The position numbers were made by a program, and so were the translations under genes. The notes beneath the pieces are model-generated. The model was not told the origin of the DNA. It did not search any database and saw nothing but the letters and a program-made list of their open reading frames with translations. Shown piece after piece: positions 15,573 to 22,341 of a DNA stretch of 35,596 bases (positions are counted from its first letter, which is position 1; the number at the start of each line of letters is the position of its first letter). The stretch lies in IMG/VR virus record IMGVR_UViG_3300034356_000337, positions 1-35,596 of that record. One strand, written 5' to 3'. This DNA is from a virus.

Positions 15573-16811
15573 ATGGCAAGTACCTATTCAGCGCTTAAAG
15601 TTGAACTGATCACTACAGGAGAACAGGTAGGCGATTGGGGTAACACTACGAACACCAATCTGGGGACGGCGTTAGAAGAGGCAATTGTAGGCAGAGTAGC
15701 GGTAAACTTTGATACAGACGCTAACTTGACGATATCCCTGACAAATACCAATACAACACAGGCAGCAAGAAACTTCATACTTAACTTAACCTCTTCTGGC
15801 GCATTGACCGCTACTAGAAGTTTAATAGTCCCAACAATCAGCAAGCCTTACCTTATTGAGAACAATACAACAGGGGGCAGAAGCATACTGGTAAAGACTG
15901 CGGCTGGAAATGGAATTACAGTTCCTAACGGAACCCGTGCGTTGGTTTATGCTAATAGCACAGACGTAGTCGCAGCGTTTAGCTATGCTCCTACAATTGT
16001 CGCAGACTCTGTAACAAACACAGCCCTTACAGTTACAAGAGTCCCATACGCATCCACAGGCGGGCTGCTAGTAGACAGTGCTAACCTAACCTTTAACGGC
16101 ACTACAGTGTCTACAGGCGGCGTTACAGCTGCTGGCGCAGTATCATCTGCAACGGTAACGGCTTCTGGTTTGATAACCGGTGGATCAATTACGGACTCAG
16201 CATTAACATCAGGTAGAGTGACCTATGCCACAACAGCCGGATTGCTTACAGATAGCGCTAACCTGACATTTAACGGGACAACGCTAACAACTACAGCTAT
16301 AAGCACTGCATCCTTAACCGCATCAGGTCTTACCCCTACACGAGTTCCTTTTGCCACAACAGGCGGTCTGATTACAGACAGCGCTAACTTAACCTTTAGC
16401 GGTACTGTACTGACCTCTGCTGGCTTTGCTGGACCTTTAAACGGCACGGTCGGAGCTACAACGGCAACTACAGGTCTATTCACCACCATAGGCGCTACTG
16501 GAGACGGTACATTCTCAGGTACTGGTCAGGTAAAGATGCCAGCCGGTAATACTGCACAAAGATCTGGCGCACCTAGCAACGGAATGTTTAGGTACAATTC
16601 TGATCTAATAGCGTTTGAAGGGTATGTTGGCGGTATATGGAGTGGTGTAGGTGGGGCGCAGGCTAATGGTGTAATATTTGAGAACTCACTCATCATCACA
16701 GAAAACTACACATTGACTACAGGTAAGAACGGATTTAGTGTTGGACCAATCACAATTGATTCGGGCGTTTCGGTAACTATTCCGGTAGACCAGCGCTGGG
16801 TTGTTCTCTAG
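15573..16811 (+). CDS. tail fibre protein with three DSANLTF repeats
   Basis: The ATG at 15573 follows CAGGAGAT; longer in-frame starts overlap the previous gene. The 412-residue product begins STYSALKVELITTGEQVGDW followed by GNTTNTNLG, the classic N-terminal domain of many phage fibres. Three shaft repeats contain TRVPYASTGGLLVDSANLTF or close variants. Then come QRSGAPSNGMFRYNSDLIAF (a common fibre domain) and a C-terminal tip SVGPITIDSGVSVTIPVDQR followed by WVVL. The tip is homologous to the end of the 13136 product, suggesting module sharing. Confidence 0.82.
   Translation: MASTYSALKVELITTGEQVGDWGNTTNTNLGTALEEAIVGRVAVNFDTDANLTISLTNTNTTQAARNFILNLTSSGALTATRSLIVPTISKPYLIENNTTGGRSILVKTAAGNGITVPNGTRALVYANSTDVVAAFSYAPTIVADSVTNTALTVTRVPYASTGGLLVDSANLTFNGTTVSTGGVTAAGAVSSATVTASGLITGGSITDSALTSGRVTYATTAGLLTDSANLTFNGTTLTTTAISTASLTASGLTPTRVPFATTGGLITDSANLTFSGTVLTSAGFAGPLNGTVGATTATTGLFTTIGATGDGTFSGTGQVKMPAGNTAQRSGAPSNGMFRYNSDLIAFEGYVGGIWSGVGGAQANGVIFENSLIITENYTLTTGKNGFSVGPITIDSGVSVTIPVDQRWVVL
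16029..16415 (+). repeat. three diverged fibre-shaft repeats
   Basis: Three copies of a block coding (T/G)RV(P/T)(Y/F)ATTGGL(L/I)xDSANLTFxGT begin near 16035, 16215 and 16340. The core GCTAAC...TT...GGxAC is recognisable in the DNA at each copy. They lie in the fibre gene at 15573 and build its shaft. Confidence 0.7.
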
Positions 16812-16820
16812 GAGATATAA

Positions 16821-18023
16821 ATGGCTTCAACTATTGCAGCAATTACAACGTCTGGGGGTGGTGTAGTAACCACAGCCGACGCTTCAGGAAATCTCTCATT
16901 ACTCTCAGGTGCAACTACAGTAGTTGCTGTGACCAGCGCGGGTGTGGCTGTAACTGGGACTCTGAGTGCTAGTAACGGAATCAGCGTAGCAAACACCTTT
17001 GGCTTCAAGAACCGCATCATAAATGGTGGGATGGTGATTGACCAGAGAAATGCTGGGGCTAGTGTTACTCCTGTTGCTGGACAGTTTGTTACTGATAGAT
17101 TTCGTTTTAGTCTTTCACAAACAAGTAAGCTAACTGCTCAACAAAGCACAACTGCACCTGCTGGCTTTATTAACTCGCTTCTTGTTACATCATCTTCTGC
17201 ATACTCTGTGTTGACGGGAGATTATTTTGGCATTGCTCATCCAATCGAAGGTCTTAATGTTGCAGATTTTGGATGGGGTTCAGCTGGTGCGGCAACAGTT
17301 ACTTTATCTTTTTGGGTTCGTAGCTCATTGACAGGTACATTCGGTGGGGCTGTGCAGAATAGCGCAAGCAATCGAAGCTACCCATTCAGCTACACCATCA
17401 GTGCGGCAAACACTTTGGAACAAAAAACAATAACTATTGCTGGCGATACAACAGGCACTTGGTTGACAACAAATGGTGTTGGTCTAGTTGTGCGTTTTGG
17501 TTTGGGCTACGGCTCAACATACGGTGGTGGAACTGCTGGCGCTTGGGTTGGTTCAGATACTCAGTCCGTAACAGGCGCAGTCTCAGTAGTAGGCACATCT
17601 GGTGCTACCTTCTACATCACAGGCGTTCAACTAGAAAAAGGCTCAACAGCTACTTCGTTTGATGTCCGTGCATATTCTGCTGAGTTGGCGATGTGTCAGA
17701 GGTATTATTTTAAAACTTTTGCACAAGGTACTGCACCAGTTCAAAACTCAGGCTCAACAGCGGGAGGATTACTTGTAAGTACATCAGCAACATCTACATT
17801 TGGTGGCTCATTATCACTTCCTGTAACTATGAGGGCAGCCCCCGCAACTGTTACAACATTTAACCCATCTGCTGCAAATGCAAATTGGCGAGATACAAAT
17901 AATGCGGCTGATAGAACAATTGCCTCCGCTGGAGGTGGTGATTCTGCTTTGTTTGTATCAGGTGTGTCAGGCATTGTTAATGGTTTAAATTTTTGTCATG
18001 TAACGGCTACAGCGGAGTTATAA
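16821..18023 (+). CDS. receptor-binding tail fibre with carbohydrate-binding-like domain
   Basis: TAGGAGAT links the previous stop to this gene. The 400-residue product has a short attachment region, then FGFKNRIINGGMVIDQRNAG, VTDRFRF, VTLSFWVRSSLTGTFGGAVQ, EQKTITIAGDTTGTW and ATFYITGVQLEKGSTATSFD with VRAYSAELAMCQRYYFKTF. This series is a widespread phage fibre domain with a jelly-roll (carbohydrate-binding-module-like) design, taken to bind host surface glycans. It lacks the RW(L/V)VL tip of the two previous fibres, so it is a different class of tip. Confidence 0.8.
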   Translation: MASTIAAITTSGGGVVTTADASGNLSLLSGATTVVAVTSAGVAVTGTLSASNGISVANTFGFKNRIINGGMVIDQRNAGASVTPVAGQFVTDRFRFSLSQTSKLTAQQSTTAPAGFINSLLVTSSSAYSVLTGDYFGIAHPIEGLNVADFGWGSAGAATVTLSFWVRSSLTGTFGGAVQNSASNRSYPFSYTISAANTLEQKTITIAGDTTGTWLTTNGVGLVVRFGLGYGSTYGGGTAGAWVGSDTQSVTGAVSVVGTSGATFYITGVQLEKGSTATSFDVRAYSAELAMCQRYYFKTFAQGTAPVQNSGSTAGGLLVSTSATSTFGGSLSLPVTMRAAPATVTTFNPSAANANWRDTNNAADRTIASAGGGDSALFVSGVSGIVNGLNFCHVTATAEL

Positions 18024-18164
18024 ATGTATAAATTAAACAAAGATGGAACATATGCTAACAAAGTTGGTACTGGCGAATGGCATAACATAGAAACATCGCG
18101 AGTCTACCTAGCATGGCTTGCTGAAGGCAACACACCATTACCAGCAGATAAGGAGGTAGCATGA
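18024..18164 (+). CDS. small fibre-associated protein (46 aa)
   Basis: It starts directly after the previous stop. The product (MYKLNKDGTYANKVGTGEWH, then NIETSRVYLAWLAEGNTPLP and ADKEVA) carries YLAWLAEGNTPLPAD, a segment often seen near the end of phage fibres or in small fibre-assembly proteins. AAGGAGG at its 3' end serves the next gene, whose ATG overlaps this stop (ATGA). It may be a small chaperone or a detached domain of the upstream fibre. Confidence 0.7.
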   Translation: MYKLNKDGTYANKVGTGEWHNIETSRVYLAWLAEGNTPLPADKEVA

Positions 18165-18865
18165 GTTCAATCGTAGTCGCAGGGGACACATCCGGTTCCA
18201 TCACCATCAGTGCGCCATTGGTATCAGGCAGTAACACACTAACTTTACCAGCGGTCACAGACACAATAGCGGGGATAGCGGCTACTCAGACTCTCACTAA
18301 TAAGACTCTGACAAGCCCTGTGCTAACCACCCCAGCATTGGGTACACCGGCAAGTGGAGTATTAACGAATTGTACTGGAGTGCCAGCAGCAGCATTGCCA
18401 GCGGGGAGTGTGTTGCAGGTGGTGAGTACAACTAAGTCAGATACCTTTACATCTTCTGTCTCAGCAACTTTTACTGATATAACTGGAATGTCTGTATCAA
18501 TTACTCCAAGAAGCACGTCAAGTAAAATATTGGTTAGCTTTGTACTAAATTGTGTGAATGGTGGGGACAACTCATTTATTAGACTAATGAGAGATGCAAC
18601 TCCAATATGTATAGGAGATGTCGCTGGTTCGCGCACACAATCATCAGCAGGAAATGCATTTAGCAATATTAACGCAGCGGGGTTCTATAGTAACTCTAAT
18701 TTGTATTTGGATTCACCAAGCTCCGTTTCTTCGGTTACATATAAATTACAATTTAGAAATAGCTCCGCTCAAATTTTAAATGTAAATAGGTCGGTTACTG
18801 ACAGCGACACTATAGGTTATTCTCGTACGACCTCAACCATAACAGTACAGGAGATACAGGGATGA
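18161..18865 (+). CDS. tail fibre protein
   Basis: The 234-residue product starts SSIVVAGDTSGSITISAPLV then SGSNTLTLPAVTDTIAG, a common fibre N-terminus. It has TQTLTNKTLTSPVLTTPALG repeats and a C-terminal head domain starting VLQVVSTTKSDTFTSSVSAT and continuing ITPRSTSSKILVSFVLN. That head domain is a recurrent beta-sandwich tip in fibres of unrelated phages. Strong AGGAGG upstream; the stop overlaps the next ATG (ATGA). Confidence 0.8.
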   Translation: MSSIVVAGDTSGSITISAPLVSGSNTLTLPAVTDTIAGIAATQTLTNKTLTSPVLTTPALGTPASGVLTNCTGVPAAALPAGSVLQVVSTTKSDTFTSSVSATFTDITGMSVSITPRSTSSKILVSFVLNCVNGGDNSFIRLMRDATPICIGDVAGSRTQSSAGNAFSNINAAGFYSNSNLYLDSPSSVSSVTYKLQFRNSSAQILNVNRSVTDSDTIGYSRTTSTITVQEIQG

Positions 18866-19236
18866 TCGACTATAGCGCAATACTTATTCTTAACTATCCC
18901 GGCACTCAGTGGACGCTCAACGGTGATTCCTACGAAGGCTTAGACTGGCTCGACTCCACTCCAAAGCCAACACAAGCTGAACTTGATGCTCTATGGATAC
19001 CTACGCAAGAAGCCGATAGCAAAGCAGCTAACAAAGCCACGGCATCTGGTCTACTAAGTGCAACTGACTGGACAACCATCGCAGACGTTGCTAGTCCTAC
19101 AAACAATCCATATCTAGCCAACCAAAGTGAATTCATAGCCTACCGTAACGTAATCAGGGCTATTGCTGTCTACCCACCGGCTGGTGAAGTGGTCTGGCCT
19201 ACACCGCCAACAGAAGTTTGGCTACAAGGAGAATAA
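18862..19236 (+). CDS. tail fibre assembly chaperone-like protein A
   Basis: The 124-residue product contains YPGTQWTLNGDSYEGLDWLD then PKPTQAELDALW (an XkdW-like opening), and a C-terminal half NKATASGLLSATDWTTIADV with EFIAYRNVIRAIAVYPP. The LLxxTDW...YR..IR.I pattern is that of phage tail assembly chaperones (PF16778-like, recalled not searched). The same C-terminal half is present in the next gene, including a 25-base identical stretch. Confidence 0.75.
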   Translation: MIDYSAILILNYPGTQWTLNGDSYEGLDWLDSTPKPTQAELDALWIPTQEADSKAANKATASGLLSATDWTTIADVASPTNNPYLANQSEFIAYRNVIRAIAVYPPAGEVVWPTPPTEVWLQGE

Positions 19237-19451
19237 TATGTACTTCTACGCAGGTTCTACCAATTGTTTTTACACAGCAGGTTCTGATACTCCATCTGAT
19301 GCAGTTGAAATCACTGACGAGCGTTACCAAGAGCTAATAGCAGGTACAGCAGAGGGCTTGATTATTGTTGCTGACTCAGCAGGGTATCCTGAATTCTATG
19401 TCCAGACAGCAGAACAGAACAAAGCTACGGCATCTGGTCTACTAAGTGCAA
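19039..19451 (+). repeat. duplicated chaperone segment (25-base identity)
   Basis: Bases 19039-19063 and 19427-19451 are identical (they start ACGGCATCTGG and end AAGTGCAA), 388 bases apart and in the same frame in the two chaperone genes. Similarity continues with mismatches on both sides. Confidence 0.85.
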
Positions 19452-19666
19452 GTGATTGGACTACGATACCTGATGTAGCTAATCCAATTAATGACCCCTA
19501 CCTAGCTAATCAAAATGCGTTCATTGCATATCGTAGTGAGGTTCGTAAGATTGCTGTTACTCCAGTAGCTGGTAACTTAGTCTGGGCAACTGCACCTACA
19601 GAAGAATGGGTTTGGGCAAACGCAGTACCTTCAGCAGCAGACTTGGTAGTACCACCTACAGTATAA
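19238..19666 (+). CDS. tail fibre assembly chaperone-like protein B
   Basis: ATG 19238 follows AAGGAG; longer starts lie in the previous gene. The 142-residue product has a Tfa-like N-terminus (MYFYAGSTNCFYTAGSDTPS, DAVEITDERYQELIAGTAEG) with a C-terminal half NKATASGLLSASDWTTIPDV, FIAYRSEVRKIAVTPVAGNL, VWATAPTEEW. The C-terminal half is homologous to protein A, while the N-terminal half differs, so the pair arose by duplication or exchange of the chaperone C-domain. Each may serve a different fibre. Confidence 0.78.
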   Translation: MYFYAGSTNCFYTAGSDTPSDAVEITDERYQELIAGTAEGLIIVADSAGYPEFYVQTAEQNKATASGLLSASDWTTIPDVANPINDPYLANQNAFIAYRSEVRKIAVTPVAGNLVWATAPTEEWVWANAVPSAADLVVPPTV

Positions 19667-19675
19667 GGAAATAAC

Positions 19676-20746
19676 ATGGCTATTGTCATAGATGGCACAC
19701 TTGGAATTACCACCCCCGGAGAGACTAATACTGGGGCATTGAGTGTAACTGGTGCGGTTACTGCGTCCAGTACAATGGGTGTTACTGGCGTGTTAACAAT
19801 GAGTGCTACGTCCTCTGCAACGCTGCCTAGTGGCACTACGGCGCAAAGACCCGGAAGCCCAGCAGCGGGTATGACTAGATTTAACACTAGCTATGGCGCT
19901 ATTGAGACTTACTCAGGTACGGCTTGGGTGTTCACAAGTACAGCGCCTACAGTGAGTGTTGAATACATAGTGGTAGCTGGTGGCGGCGCTGGGGCTACAA
20001 GAGCATCTACTGGTGGTGGCGGGGGTGCTGGTGGTTACTTAGCTGCCGCAGGATTTTTGGCAACGTATGGTTCGTCATATACAGTTACAGTTGGCACTGG
20101 AGGGGTAGTTGCAGCGGAAAGTCTTGCTGGTGGGAACGGCACAAATTCTGTATTTTCTACAATAACAGCAACAGGCGGCGGTGGTGGTGGAGCGTCAAGT
20201 GGGGCTGGAGCTACTGGCGGTTCTGGTGGTGGTGGAACTCACTTAGGTGGGGCTGGAGGTGCTGGGAATACTCCATCTACAACACCATCGCAGGGGTCTA
20301 ATGGCGGTGCTTCAAGTTCAGGCAGTCCTCAAGGCGGTGGCGGTGGGGGCGGGTCATCTGCTGTAGGTGGTGGTGGAGCCTCTGATATTGGTGGCGCTGG
20401 TGGAGCTGGAACATTAAATGCAATTACTGGATTTTACTATTCTGGTGGCGGCGGCGGTGGAAGTAATTCAAAAACAACTGGTGGAGCTGGAGGATCAGGT
20501 GTTGGTGGAAACGCATCATCTAATTCAGCCGGAACCCCCGGAACTGCTAATAGAGGCGGCGGTGGTGGTGGAGCTGGATACCCTACGGCAGTTGCTTACG
20601 CTGGAGGATCAGGTGTAGTTGTCCTTAAATATCTGGACACATTTACAATCACTATCAGCGCAGGGCTTACAGGTACAACAGCAACCGCTGGCGGGTATAA
20701 GGTCACAACAATTACTGCCGGTACTGGTACAGTATCTTGGGCTTAG
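19676..20746 (+). CDS. glycine-rich tail fibre/adhesin
   Basis: The 356-residue product has an N-terminal fibre attachment region (GTLGITTPGETNTGALSVTG, then TAQRPGSPAAGMTRFNTSYG and AIETYSGTAWVF), the lead-in VEYIVVAGGGAGA, and then about 210 residues of glycine-rich blocks (TGGGGGAGGY, SGGGGGGSNS, RGGGGGGAGY). It closes with GGSGVVVLKYLD and a short beta end. Similar glycine-rich domains act as polyglycine-helix adhesins (as in Salmonella phage S16 gp38) or Gly_rich fibre domains. It is probably a receptor-contact protein. Confidence 0.8.
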   Translation: MAIVIDGTLGITTPGETNTGALSVTGAVTASSTMGVTGVLTMSATSSATLPSGTTAQRPGSPAAGMTRFNTSYGAIETYSGTAWVFTSTAPTVSVEYIVVAGGGAGATRASTGGGGGAGGYLAAAGFLATYGSSYTVTVGTGGVVAAESLAGGNGTNSVFSTITATGGGGGGASSGAGATGGSGGGGTHLGGAGGAGNTPSTTPSQGSNGGASSSGSPQGGGGGGGSSAVGGGGASDIGGAGGAGTLNAITGFYYSGGGGGGSNSKTTGGAGGSGVGGNASSNSAGTPGTANRGGGGGGAGYPTAVAYAGGSGVVVLKYLDTFTITISAGLTGTTATAGGYKVTTITAGTGTVSWA

Positions 20747-20747
20747 T

Positions 20748-21017
20748 ATGATTATCTTTGACGGGACAACCGGAATTACCACTCCGGGAAATACAAATAC
20801 TGGAACACTAAGCGTTACTGGAGCAGTCACTGCATCTAGTACAGTAGGCGTTGCTGGTGCAGTCACTATGTCTGCTACTTCATATACTCAATTTCCAACA
20901 GGTACAACAGCACAAAGACCTGTATCACCTGCAACTGGCGCGGTTAGATTTAATACTAGCTATGGCGCTTTAGAGGTATATACAGGATCGGCGTGGAAAT
21001 TCTGGTCTACTCCATAG
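20748..21017 (+). CDS. short paralogue of the glycine-rich fibre N-terminus
   Basis: The 89-residue product (MIIFDGTTGITTPGNTNTGT, then LSVTGAVTASSTVGVAG and TAQRPVSPATGAVRFNTSYG) aligns along its whole length with the first ~90 residues of the previous gene. It stops after AWKFWSTP, where the other continues into the adhesin. It therefore has the attachment part but no receptor-binding part. The DNA has diverged at many synonymous sites, so the copy is not recent and is presumably functional, perhaps as a cap or fibre spacer. Confidence 0.75.
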   Translation: MIIFDGTTGITTPGNTNTGTLSVTGAVTASSTVGVAGAVTMSATSYTQFPTGTTAQRPVSPATGAVRFNTSYGALEVYTGSAWKFWSTP

Positions 21018-21025
21018 GGTATATA

Positions 21026-21187
21026 ATGAAAATTAAAGACAAAGCTCAGAAGGTAGTGGGCAAGGTTGATGAGGTTATTGTAAAGGCTGACCCTGTTGCA
21101 GATAACTTTCTAGACCTAATTAAAAGATCTAAGAGAAGCATGACAGTGATACTGATTATCGGCTTTCTGGTGTGGCTAATAACGTAA
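21026..21187 (+). CDS. small single-pass membrane protein (53 aa)
   Basis: ATG 21026 is preceded by AGGGT. The product is a basic helix (KIKDKAQKVVGKVDEVIVKA) followed by one C-terminal membrane segment (MTVILIIGFLVWLIT). It directly precedes the holin and overlaps it by 16 bases, so it may be an antiholin or accessory holin. This is inferred from position and topology only. Confidence 0.65.
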   Translation: MKIKDKAQKVVGKVDEVIVKADPVADNFLDLIKRSKRSMTVILIIGFLVWLIT

Positions 21188-21414
21188 GCTGGTTTGTTAC
21201 GCGGTGGAGACCATCCGCTGCATGGCTGTACCTTCTGATATGCATACTGGACTTTGCTGTCTTTCCGGTATTATGGATAACGCTTCATCCTGAGCAATGG
21301 ACTCCCCTAACCCTGCAAGGGGCAGGGGTCTTTCATCTTAGTTTTGGAGCAATAATCGGAATTTCAGCGCACAGCAGAGGGCAGGAGAAGATTGCTCTAA
21401 TCAATAGGGAATAA
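21172..21414 (+). CDS. holin
   Basis: The frame starts at GTG 21172, inside the previous gene. The 80-residue product has two membrane segments (AWLYLLICILDFAVFPVLWI and LQGAGVFHLSFGAIIGISAH) and a charged C-terminus RGQEKIALINRE. The RPSAAWLYLLICILDF, PLTLQGAGVFH and GISAHSRGQEK pattern matches a holin family commonly placed before spanin and endolysin genes. Holins form the inner-membrane lesions that time lysis. A third short segment is not evident. Confidence 0.8.
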   Translation: MANNVSWFVTRWRPSAAWLYLLICILDFAVFPVLWITLHPEQWTPLTLQGAGVFHLSFGAIIGISAHSRGQEKIALINRE

Positions 21415-21418
21415 TAAG

Positions 21419-21883
21419 ATGTTTCTGCTGGCGCTTCCCTTGGCTACCAAAATCACCATCGCTACAATCATCGCTGTGACGATATTCGGTAGCGGTCTAT
21501 ACTTGGGTAACAGAATAGGCGTAAGTTCGTGCCAGCAGGCTGTAATCGACTCACAGGTACACACCATCGCAGCTATCAAGGAACAGGTCGTTATTTCAGA
21601 CCAAGTGACCACAGAGTATGTAAATACGGTAGCAAAGATACAAACCAAGTCACGCGAGGTACTGACAAATGCCAAAATTCCTACTACTTCTCTGTCTGGT
21701 GATTTCAGGCTGTTCCACGATGCCGCAGCAGACCCCTTTTCCAAAGCCACCGGAACTGCTGATGCAGTCTCCGTTGAAACTCTTGCCGATACCATCTCAG
21801 CCAATTACAGTTCGTGCAACCAGAACTCAGCAACGCTAGAGGCGTTGCAAGACTGGGTTAGAAAGCAGGCATTAGTAGAATGA
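21419..21883 (+). CDS. Rz-like inner-membrane spanin
   Basis: The 154-residue product has one N-terminal membrane segment (ATKITIATIIAVTIFGSGLY), then a periplasmic helical domain. Features are typical of i-spanins: SGDFRLFHDAAADPF in the middle, and VETLADTISANYSSCNQNSA then TLEALQDWVRKQALVE at the end, which matches Rz-type C-termini. It links the inner membrane to an outer-membrane lipoprotein to complete lysis of Gram-negative cells. I looked for an embedded Rz1 lipoprotein in the other two frames near the start and found only short broken frames. Confidence 0.82.
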   Translation: MFLLALPLATKITIATIIAVTIFGSGLYLGNRIGVSSCQQAVIDSQVHTIAAIKEQVVISDQVTTEYVNTVAKIQTKSREVLTNAKIPTTSLSGDFRLFHDAAADPFSKATGTADAVSVETLADTISANYSSCNQNSATLEALQDWVRKQALVE

Positions 21884-22341
21884 ACCTCTCCAAGAACTTC
21901 ACCCTAGAAGAGCTTGTCAAGAGCGAGACTGCCCTTCGTTTAAACATTCCTAATATCCCAACCAAGGCAGAGATAGAGAATCTACGGGTTCTATGCGAGA
22001 AGATATTGCAGCCGATTAGAGATAAGTTTGGCAGAGTTAAGATTAATAGCGGCTACAGATGTAAGGCTGTTAACGAGGCTACAGGCGGCTCTAAGACCTC
22101 TGACCATATGACTGGATGTGCTGCAGATTTAGAGATACCGGGAATGGCTAATTATGATCTTGCCTCTTATATCTCTCAGAATTTTAAGTTCACACAGGTC
22201 ATCTTGGAGTTCTACACAAGAGGTATCCCTGATAGCGGCTGGGTTCATGTATCATACAATCCAGAACGCTTGATAAACCAAGCATTAACTGCGGTCAGGA
22301 AGGATATCAAGACCGTATACCTACCGGGATTATACGCATAA
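21880..22341 (+). CDS. endolysin, M15-type peptidase
   Basis: ATGA overlap with the spanin. The 153-residue product has the M15A (D-Ala-D-Ala carboxypeptidase/L-Ala-D-Glu peptidase-like) core: FTLEELVKSETALRLNIPNI at the start, INSGYRCKAVNEATGGSKTS, then zinc ligands H76 and D83 in SDHMTGCAADLEI and H123 in WVHVSY. It cuts the peptide part of peptidoglycan. There is no signal peptide, so it depends on the holin for access. Confidence 0.9.
   Translation: MNLSKNFTLEELVKSETALRLNIPNIPTKAEIENLRVLCEKILQPIRDKFGRVKINSGYRCKAVNEATGGSKTSDHMTGCAADLEIPGMANYDLASYISQNFKFTQVILEFYTRGIPDSGWVHVSYNPERLINQALTAVRKDIKTVYLPGLYA

Noticed and set aside
18286-18666. 126-codon - strand frame opposite a fibre gene
   Set aside because: Low-complexity Val/Thr-rich shadow of the fibre gene; the same effect occurs along the whole fibre block.
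21419-21560. Embedded Rz1-type lipoprotein inside the spanin gene
   Set aside because: Both alternative frames meet stops within ~25 codons near the start and no lipobox was seen; the outer-membrane partner may lie elsewhere or be absent.
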